Shown: one piece after another, positions 57,964 to 64,000 of the stretch
Layout of the letters: each line of letters begins with the position of its first letter
How positions within the stretch are numbered: the stretch's first letter is position 1
Source: Nonomuraea solani
Lineage (GTDB): Bacteria; Actinomycetota; Actinomycetes; Streptosporangiales; Streptosporangiaceae
Length of the DNA: 64,000 nt
Assembly (NCBI RefSeq): GCF_900108335.1
Contig: NZ_FNVT01000001.1
Span: forward strand, 736,977 to 800,976
Direction: 5' to 3'
The notes under the pieces: model-generated
What the model was told of the DNA's origin: nothing
Seen by the model: the letters and a program-made list of their open reading frames with translations, nothing else
Databases searched by the model: none
Translations under genes and position numbers: made by a program

Positions 57964-58692
57964 TTGCTACTGACCAGGATCGACGTCCCCGAGCTTCCCG
58001 ACGGCTGGTCGGCGGGCCTGGCCCCCGTCGCCCACCTGGCCGAGCACGGGCTGAGCCTCACCCGCCCGGTCACCTTCCTGGTCGGGGAGAACGGATCGGG
58101 CAAGTCCACCATCATCGAGGCCATCGCCGACGTGTGCCGCATCAACGCCGAAGGCGGCAAGGCGGGCACCAAGTACGCCTCCACCGGCGAGCCCACCCCG
58201 CTCGGCGCGGTCCTGCGGGCCGGCTTCACCGCGACGGGACTGCGCCTCGTCAAGGGCCCGCGTCTCAAGCGGCGGGCGTTCTTCATGCGCGCCGAGACCC
58301 TCTTCAACCTCGGCCAGCGGGTGTCCGGCCTGTACGGCTACTGGGAGAGCGACCTCACCGAGCAGTCCCACGGCGAGGGCTTCTTCACGGTGCTCGACCG
58401 CATGGTGTCCGGGCCAGGGCTCTACCTGATGGACGAGCCCGAGGCCGCCCTGTCGTTCCATTCGTGCCTGCGCCTGGCCGGTCTGTTCCACCGCGTGGCC
58501 CAGGAGGGCGGCCAGATCATCTGCGCCACCCACTCACCCATCCTCACCAGCCTGCCCGGCGCGCAGATCGTCGAGCTCGGCGAGCACGGCATCCGCGCCA
58601 CCGAATGGGACAAGCTCCAGGTGGTCGACGACTGGCGGCGCTTCCTCGCCAAACCCGACTTCTACCTGCGCTACTTCCTGGAGGAGGACTAA
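57964..58692 (+). CDS. Stand-alone AAA/ABC-type ATPase
   Basis: 242 aa from TTG 57964 (AGGAAGGA 10 nt upstream); longer frames upstream are less plausible. Walker A GENGSGKST (41-49), an HGEG signature-like segment (SHGEGFFTVLD), Walker B LYLMDEPEAAL with Asp157-Glu158, and the H-loop ATHSPILTSLPG. It lacks coiled-coil arms and TM regions, so it resembles small single-domain ATPases of the OLD/SMC-like or YbjD type that act alone or in defence and repair systems. No nuclease or toxin gene adjoins it. Convergent with the methyltransferase (4-bp overlap). Confidence 0.88.
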   Translation: MLLTRIDVPELPDGWSAGLAPVAHLAEHGLSLTRPVTFLVGENGSGKSTIIEAIADVCRINAEGGKAGTKYASTGEPTPLGAVLRAGFTATGLRLVKGPRLKRRAFFMRAETLFNLGQRVSGLYGYWESDLTEQSHGEGFFTVLDRMVSGPGLYLMDEPEAALSFHSCLRLAGLFHRVAQEGGQIICATHSPILTSLPGAQIVELGEHGIRATEWDKLQVVDDWRRFLAKPDFYLRYFLEED

Positions 58693-59480
58693 CGTTTGCG
58701 GCCCACGCCGGCGTACATCCAGGTGGCCGGGTCCGGGAAGAGCGGCGCGTCCTGCCACTCCGAGACGCCCACCAGACCGGGCTCGACCAGGTCGAACCCC
58801 TCGAAGTAGCGGGTGATCTGCTCGCCGGTCCTGGGCGTCCTGTGCATGGCCTGGTGCCGGGTGGCCTTCAGGTAGCGGCCGGCCATCTCCTCGGAGACCA
58901 GGTCGAGCGTCAGGTGGCTGACCACCAGATAGCCGTTCTTGGGGAGAGCCTGCGCGTACGCCTTGACGAGGCCGGCCGGGTCGTCGTCGTCCGAGATGTG
59001 CATGAGGATCGCGACCATCATGATCGCGACAGGCCGGGTGAAGTCCAGCGTGGCCAGCACGTCGGGGTGCTCCAGGATGGACTGCGGATCGCGTACGTCG
59101 GCCTCGATGTACGCCGTCCTGCCCTCGGCCGTGCTGGTCAGCAGCGCCCTGGCGTGCGTCATCACGATGGGGTCGTTGTCGACGTAGACCACCCGCGACT
59201 CCGGCGCCTCCGCCTGCGCGACCTCGTGCGTGTTGCCCTGGCTGGGGATGCCGGTGCCCAGGTCGAGGAACTGGCGCACGCCCAGCCGGGTGAGGTGGCG
59301 GACGGCCCGGCCGAGGAAGGCGCGGTTGTTCCTGGCGCTCTCGCGCACACCCGGCACCGCCTCGATGACCTGTTCGGCCACCCGGCGATCGGCCTCGAAG
59401 TTGTCCTTGCCACCCAGCCAGTAGTCATAGACCCGGGCGGAATGTGGAACATTCGGGTTGATGCCGTGCGGCGCGGTCAC
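58689..59480 (-). CDS. SAM-dependent methyltransferase, DUF574/SAV2177 family
   Basis: 263 aa. The family signature is clear: NPNVPHSARVYDYWLGGKDN, FEADRRVAEQVIEAVPGVRE and FLDLGTGIPSQGNTHEVAQ (motif I), then VVYVDNDPIVMTHARALL. Members are abundant in actinomycetes, often next to XRE/DUF397 genes; the methylated substrate is mostly unknown. No SD; TAGGAT lies 7 nt before the GTG, suggesting a leaderless transcript. Confidence 0.95.
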   Translation of the reverse strand: MTAPHGINPNVPHSARVYDYWLGGKDNFEADRRVAEQVIEAVPGVRESARNNRAFLGRAVRHLTRLGVRQFLDLGTGIPSQGNTHEVAQAEAPESRVVYVDNDPIVMTHARALLTSTAEGRTAYIEADVRDPQSILEHPDVLATLDFTRPVAIMMVAILMHISDDDDPAGLVKAYAQALPKNGYLVVSHLTLDLVSEEMAGRYLKATRHQAMHRTPRTGEQITRYFEGFDLVEPGLVGVSEWQDAPLFPDPATWMYAGVGRKR

Positions 59481-59487
59481 AAACCAG

Positions 59488-59493
59488 ATCCTA
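59488..59493 (-). promoter_or_regulatory. Putative -10 element, leaderless start of the DUF574 gene
   Basis: On the minus strand TAGGAT, then CTGGTTT (7 nt), then GTG 59480. Confidence 0.55.
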
Positions 59494-59513
59494 GGTCATA
59501 GACTCCCGAAATT

Positions 59514-61331
59514 TCAGGGTATGGAGGGGCGGTCGGTGGCCGTGTCCACCAACAGGTCGAAGGCCAGCCCGCTGGAGCCCTCGCCCCGCCCGGTGCCCCG
59601 CTGCGCGCTGAGCCACACCACGACCCTGCCGCCCCGCCACCGGGTCCGGTTGTAGGCGACCGTGAGCCGCGTACCGGTCTGCGGCACCTCCTCCTCGTGC
59701 ACGAAGTACGCCGCCTGCGGCGTACTGTCCAGCCCCTCCCGCAGCAGCCCGGTACGCGGCCGCACCGGCCGCGCGTCCACCACGCTCGGCATGGCCGCGC
59801 GCCGCAACCGGATCCGCCGGTTCTCGCCCGGTTCGTGCACCGCGATGAACGGCACCCAGTACTCCGGCACCGAGTTCATCGCCTGATAGGCGATCGGCGC
59901 GCGCGGATCGGTGGGCGGCACGGGCGGGAAGAGCCGCAGCCGGTGTGCGAGGATCTCGGCCGCCACCTCGCTCCCTGAACGCCCCTGGCCGGTCGGCAGC
60001 CGGACGGTGCGCTCGATGCCCCACACCATGTTCGCGTTCTCGTCGCGGATCAGCGTCACCTCCTCCAGCGGCGGCCCCGAGGCGGCCTTCGGCACGGTCG
60101 GTGGCAGGAACAGGCCGGTGTCGGCGGGCACCGAGCCGGAGCCGATGGTGTCGAGCGTGAACATCGACCACCGCTGCCAGTCCTGGTCGTCGCCGGCGCC
60201 CGCCGGGGTGACCCACAGCCGCTGCCCGAAGACGTCGGTCACCGCCAGCCCCAGGATCGAGGCCATCGTGCCCGCGGGCAGGTCGCAGGGCAGGTGGAAC
60301 CAGTCGTTGCCGTAGACCAGCGCGAACTCCAGCATGATCAGCCGTGCCAGGTCCGTGCTGTCCGGCCGGACGGCGGCGAAGTTCGTACGGCCGTCCTCGA
60401 TCGCCCACCAGCGCGGCAGCGGCATGCCGGAGAAGCGCACCGGAGCGGGGAACACGGTCCTGTTGATCCTGGCGGGCGCCGCGGACGTGCCGCCCAGCGG
60501 GCCGCCGGGGTCGATCGAGAACGCGTGCCAGTCGAGCTCGCCGCCCGGATATTCCGGCGCGGTGAGCACCTTGCCGCCGCCCGAGACGGAGAAGTGGTGC
60601 TCCAGCCGCCGCGGATCCCAGGCCGCGCCGCCGGCGGGCTGCTCGATCAGCTCGTCGAACCAGGCCACCAGCCTGGCCCCGAGCTCGTCCAGCTTCTGGC
60701 GGTGGTTGTGGTGCACGTCCTCGACGCCGTCGTAGGCGTGGTGGCCGTCCTTGACCCGCCGGTACAGCTCGTACCCGTCCATCCTGCGGCCCGCGACGGC
60801 CTGCAGCGCCGACCAGACCTCCGGATGCGCCACGCGGGGCGTGTCGGCGTCGGCCTTCGGGTCGGGCAGCGCGATGGGGAAGCGTTTGACGTACGCGGGC
60901 CGGTACTGGCGCAGCGACGAGGACTTGCCGAGCAGCTTGAGCCACCGGCGGCCGAGCGCCAGGCGCAGGTCGAACGAGATCCGGTCGGTCCCGAACGCGA
61001 ACGGCAGAGCCTGGCGCTCCGCGGCCGCCTCCAGCGGCAGCCCGGCGGGCAGGTCCTCAGGCGCGCTCTCACCCGGCCTGAAACGGTCGGGCGTCGCGGC
61101 GGCCAGCGCGTACGTCGCGGTGACCGGCGAGCCCGCGTCCGACCCGCGGAACTCGCCGAGCTGCCACTGCCGGGTCAGCATCCACAGCGCGTCGCGCACC
61201 TCGGCCCGCAGCGCGCGGTCGAAGTCGGTCGCCCGAGGCCGGACCTCCAGCCGGTTCCACAGGCCCACCACCGGGTGGTCGCGGCGCGCCAGCGCCTCGC
61301 GCAGGTTCTCGATGCGGGGTGGTTCGAGCAT
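59514..61331 (-). CDS. 605-aa protein of unknown function paired with a giant protein
   Basis: 605 aa, ATG 61331 with GGGAGGG upstream, 3 bp after the stop of the large gene. No signal peptide or TM. It opens NLREALARRDHPVVGLWNRL and has conserved-looking aromatic text: ALWMLTRQWQLGEFRGSDAG, RWWAIEDGRTNFAAVRPDST, EFALVYGNDWFHLPCDLPAG, ENANMVWGIERTVRLP and YQAMNSVPEYWVPFIAVHEP. The last is beta-rich and reminiscent of phage-tail or baseplate-like proteins. I do not recognise a family with known function. It is clearly cotranscribed with the upstream giant gene and ends before a DUF574 gene. Confidence 0.8.
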   Translation of the reverse strand: MLEPPRIENLREALARRDHPVVGLWNRLEVRPRATDFDRALRAEVRDALWMLTRQWQLGEFRGSDAGSPVTATYALAAATPDRFRPGESAPEDLPAGLPLEAAAERQALPFAFGTDRISFDLRLALGRRWLKLLGKSSSLRQYRPAYVKRFPIALPDPKADADTPRVAHPEVWSALQAVAGRRMDGYELYRRVKDGHHAYDGVEDVHHNHRQKLDELGARLVAWFDELIEQPAGGAAWDPRRLEHHFSVSGGGKVLTAPEYPGGELDWHAFSIDPGGPLGGTSAAPARINRTVFPAPVRFSGMPLPRWWAIEDGRTNFAAVRPDSTDLARLIMLEFALVYGNDWFHLPCDLPAGTMASILGLAVTDVFGQRLWVTPAGAGDDQDWQRWSMFTLDTIGSGSVPADTGLFLPPTVPKAASGPPLEEVTLIRDENANMVWGIERTVRLPTGQGRSGSEVAAEILAHRLRLFPPVPPTDPRAPIAYQAMNSVPEYWVPFIAVHEPGENRRIRLRRAAMPSVVDARPVRPRTGLLREGLDSTPQAAYFVHEEEVPQTGTRLTVAYNRTRWRGGRVVVWLSAQRGTGRGEGSSGLAFDLLVDTATDRPSIP

Positions 61332-61334
61332 CGG

Positions 61335-64000
61335 TCATCCCTCCCGGCCGCGCAGGTTGTTGACGGCGAGGTCGGTGCTGATCGTGATGGGCCGGCGCGT
61401 CGCGGACAGCACGGTCGCGGGCAGCAGGTGCGCGTACGCCGTCCCGTCCAGGTGCGCGGGCTCCACCGCGCGGCTCCTGGCCAGGTCGAACGTCTCACCG
61501 ACCGCCGCCACCAGGTCCTCCCACCGCCACGCGCCCGTCTTGACCGGCGGCGCCACCAGCAGCATCGCCTGCGGCGGCTCGGAGTCGGGCCGGTCGTGGT
61601 TGAGCGCGATCGACGTGGTCTCCCGCTCGGCCGGCACCACCTCGGTCCACTCGTCCAGCAGCAGCCCGCAGGCCGCGCCGTCCTCGATGAAGTCGTCGTC
61701 GGCGTAGTGGGCGGTGAACAGCACCCGGTCCTCCCCGAACGTGGCCCCCTCCGCGAACTCCATGCCCAGCCAGTGGTCGCGCTGCCGGTAGGGGAGCTGG
61801 ATCGGGGTCAGCGCGGGCTCGTCCCAGCCGTCGTGGTTGCCCATCAGGCCGTCGCCCGGGCCGCGCAGCGCGTCACTGAGCAGCGTGACCTGCTCCCACA
61901 GCCGCGCCCGGTCCCGCACCCTGGCCACGCCGTGCAGCCAGTCGTCCACCGGGAACTCGCGCCCGAAGTCGTCCTCCAGGTGCTCGACCAGGTCGTCGCT
62001 GTCGTCGTGGGCCCTGCGCCAGTCCTGGGCGAGCCGCTGCGCCGGCGTGAACTCGGGCACCGCCAGCACGTCCTCGCCGAGCAGCGCCTTGAGCGCCTCC
62101 ATCGCGGCCTGGACCTTCTCCGGGCCGGTCACCGCCTTGTCGTAGGCGTCCAGCGCCTTGCCGGAGGACTCCACCCGGCCGTCGATCTCGGCGGCCAGCG
62201 CCCTGGCCCGGCCGAGCAGCTCGGCCCCGTACGCGACCGCCCGGTCCTCGTACGGCCGCAGGTCCAGCCCCGCCGGATCCACGTCGGTCAGCGGCAGCAG
62301 GTCGGCCACCTCGTCCAGCAGGCCGCTCAGTGACCTGCGGTTCGTCCGTGCCACGTCGCGCACGTCGTCGAGACGGCGGGCGAAGTCCCTGCGGCGGTCG
62401 TCGAGGATCGTCCGCAACCGGCGCGGCCGGTCGGGCAGCGGGCTGGTCGGCCGCGTGGTGAGCAGCCGCTCGGCCTTCTGCAGCAGCAGGAAGCGCTCGG
62501 TGTCGGACGCGGACTGCGGGAGCGCGTCGTAGGCGGAGATGAGTTCGTCGGCCTCGTCGAGGGCCTTGGCCAGCCGGTCCGCAACGGTGTCGGCCGCGGC
62601 CAGCACCTCGGTGAAGACGCCCTGCCGCCAGGCGGCCACCTCGCCCCAGCCGCTGCGCACCATGCCGAACCCGCCGGCCCTGGCCACGAGCGTGGCGTAC
62701 CGGCTCAGGAACGTGTCGATCCCCTCGATCGCGTCGCCGCGCCGGACGGGCGCGGGCGGCTCGGGGAACACCCGGGCCAGGTCCTCCACATAGTCGCCCA
62801 CGTCGTCGGCCAGGCGCCGCAGGGCCTCCCTGACCTCGGCGGGGCGCGACCTGGGCAGGGAGACGGCGTCGTCGGCGGCGCGGTCGACGGTCTCGGCGCC
62901 GGCCGCGGGGGTCAGGTCGCTCGGGCGTACCGGCCTCGACGTGGTCAGCAGCGTCCGCAGGGCGGCGATGAGCTGCGACAGCTCGAAGAACGTCACCCTG
63001 CCCGGCACCCGCTGGGTGTAGCGGATGGTCAGCACGGCGTCGGGCCGGGGATGGTCGCGGTCGATGACGACGCCGACGATCCGGTCGTCCAGGTCGGTCA
63101 TGGCCGCCTCGCTCGCCGGGCGCAGGGCGTACAGCAGGTCGATCGCGCCCAGCCCGCAGTCACGCTGGGTGACGACGCGGCTCTCGGCGTCGCCGTCCAC
63201 CGGGTCCGTCCAGGTGACCAGCGCGGCCACCTTGTCGTCATCGGGCAGCAGCGACGGCAGCCAGTCCTCGATCGCCGGCTCGGCCTTGCCGCGCGGCGTG
63301 TCCCCAGGTCCGGGGCCACGTCCCGGGCGGAACTGCACGGCCAGCCGGTGGGTCAGCGTGACGCCGCCGCGCGGCGTGCGCACCACGGCGGGGTCGGGCG
63401 GCAGGCCCTCCTTGGCGTACGCGTCGAGCGTCGCGGACGCGCGCTCCGGGTTACCGGCCAGCGCCTGGTACGTCCCCTCCGCCACGGCCAGGTCGGCCAG
63501 CGCGTCGTGCGTGTCGAGCAGCCGCAGCGCCTCCGCGTCGATGGCGTCCTGCTGGGCCTGGCTCTCGACGTCGGGCAGCCCCTCGGCGCCGAACGGATAG
63601 TGGGCCGCGCCCGGCGTCCGCGTGATCCGCCGGACGAGTGCCAGGCCGTCCACGACGTTGCGCGCCTCCACCAGCTCCACGGCGGTGTCCTGGTCCGGCT
63701 TGGCGCCGGGCAGCCGGCCCGCCCGCAGCGGGAACGCGCCGCGCAGCGCGGTGATGAACGTGTCCAGCTCGACGTCCTCGAACCGGTCGTGCAGGCCGCG
63801 CTCGAACCGGTAACCGAGCAGCGCGCCCAGCGACTGGCCCTGGCGCAGGCCGTCCAGCAGCGACAGCGCCACCCTGACCCGCTCGGAGCTGAGGTTCACG
63901 GCGAACATGCCGGGCGTCTCCGGCGTGGCGTTGGCCAGGTAACCGGCCCGCAGGACCGCCGCCGTGGTCGCCTGGGCGGGGGAGTGGGCGTGCACGTAGC
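61335..64000 (-). CDS. C-terminal part of a very large protein of unknown function (open at window end)
   Basis: At least 886 residues, open through the right edge; the GTG at 63995 is almost certainly internal, since YVHAHSPAQATTAAVLRAGY reads on from outside. The first visible block (ERVRVALSLLDGLRQGQSLG, ALLGYRFERGLHDR, TALRGAFPLRAGRLPGAK) is a strongly patterned module. A middle region is helical (DAVSLPRSRPAEVREALRRL, EEDLARVFPEP-like text) with coiled-coil character (~450-620). The C-terminus contains the repeated LTPIQLPYRQRDHWLGMEFA and ALNHDRPDSEPPQAMLLVAP. No signal peptide or TM in this part and no catalytic motif that I can name. It precedes the 605-aa gene by 3 bp. Confidence 0.82.
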   Translation of the reverse strand, partial: YVHAHSPAQATTAAVLRAGYLANATPETPGMFAVNLSSERVRVALSLLDGLRQGQSLGALLGYRFERGLHDRFEDVELDTFITALRGAFPLRAGRLPGAKPDQDTAVELVEARNVVDGLALVRRITRTPGAAHYPFGAEGLPDVESQAQQDAIDAEALRLLDTHDALADLAVAEGTYQALAGNPERASATLDAYAKEGLPPDPAVVRTPRGGVTLTHRLAVQFRPGRGPGPGDTPRGKAEPAIEDWLPSLLPDDDKVAALVTWTDPVDGDAESRVVTQRDCGLGAIDLLYALRPASEAAMTDLDDRIVGVVIDRDHPRPDAVLTIRYTQRVPGRVTFFELSQLIAALRTLLTTSRPVRPSDLTPAAGAETVDRAADDAVSLPRSRPAEVREALRRLADDVGDYVEDLARVFPEPPAPVRRGDAIEGIDTFLSRYATLVARAGGFGMVRSGWGEVAAWRQGVFTEVLAAADTVADRLAKALDEADELISAYDALPQSASDTERFLLLQKAERLLTTRPTSPLPDRPRRLRTILDDRRRDFARRLDDVRDVARTNRRSLSGLLDEVADLLPLTDVDPAGLDLRPYEDRAVAYGAELLGRARALAAEIDGRVESSGKALDAYDKAVTGPEKVQAAMEALKALLGEDVLAVPEFTPAQRLAQDWRRAHDDSDDLVEHLEDDFGREFPVDDWLHGVARVRDRARLWEQVTLLSDALRGPGDGLMGNHDGWDEPALTPIQLPYRQRDHWLGMEFAEGATFGEDRVLFTAHYADDDFIEDGAACGLLLDEWTEVVPAERETTSIALNHDRPDSEPPQAMLLVAPPVKTGAWRWEDLVAAVGETFDLARSRAVEPAHLDGTAYAHLLPATVLSATRRPITISTDLAVNNLRGREG

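Overview
The window is very GC-rich, with GTG/TTG starts, 4-bp ATGA/GTGA gene overlaps, many LacI/GntR/XRE regulators and a complete actinobacterial type VII secretion (T7SS/ESX-like) locus. It looks like a filamentous actinomycete, probably of the Streptosporangiales (Nonomuraea-like). That placement is an inference from gene content only.

Layout. 1-1480: end of trpB and trpA. 1765-9061: a GntR regulator, a secreted EEP-fold nuclease, a decayed lipoprotein-like gene, a secreted M36 metallopeptidase, an amidohydrolase and a small XRE regulator. 9181-13713: a two-component system (NarL-type regulator plus histidine kinase) divergent from an ABC-2 type exporter and a proline iminopeptidase. 13756-17280: a small secreted protein, a secreted serine hydrolase, and a two-gene membrane module made of a 49-aa single-TM protein overlapping a 495-aa protein. 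17344-23328: a carbohydrate cluster with two LacI regulators flanking a Gfo/Idh/MocA dehydrogenase, a DUF6807/PmoA-like protein, a cupin and a decayed beta-helix gene. 23373-24113: a methyltransferase-like gene.

24164-52739: a T7SS island. It holds EccB, EccC, EccD and the mycosin MycP, a run of WXG100 and WXG-like genes, two YbaB-like proteins, a DUF58 protein, a transglutaminase-fold membrane protein whose catalytic triad looks lost, a kinase-fold protein whose catalytic motifs look lost, Fn3/propeller proteins, and a WXG protein fused to a lytic transglycosylase domain. A haloperoxidase/PAP2-like secreted enzyme, a DUF397-like gene and a winged-helix regulator interrupt it. No EccA, EccE or MoxR is visible in the window.

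52937-56757: a GH3 glycosidase and a GH43 beta-xylosidase-like gene behind a strong promoter with palindromic operators. 56861-59480: a membrane EEP protein, a lone AAA ATPase and a DUF574 methyltransferase. 59514-64000: two large proteins of unknown function; the second runs off the window end.

Two patterns recur. Nine genes have a -10-like hexamer ending exactly 7 nt before the start codon and no Shine-Dalgarno, which suggests leaderless transcripts. Several gene ends carry short tandem duplications that copy the stop-codon region. There are no rRNA or tRNA genes, insertion sequences or CRISPR arrays that I can see.
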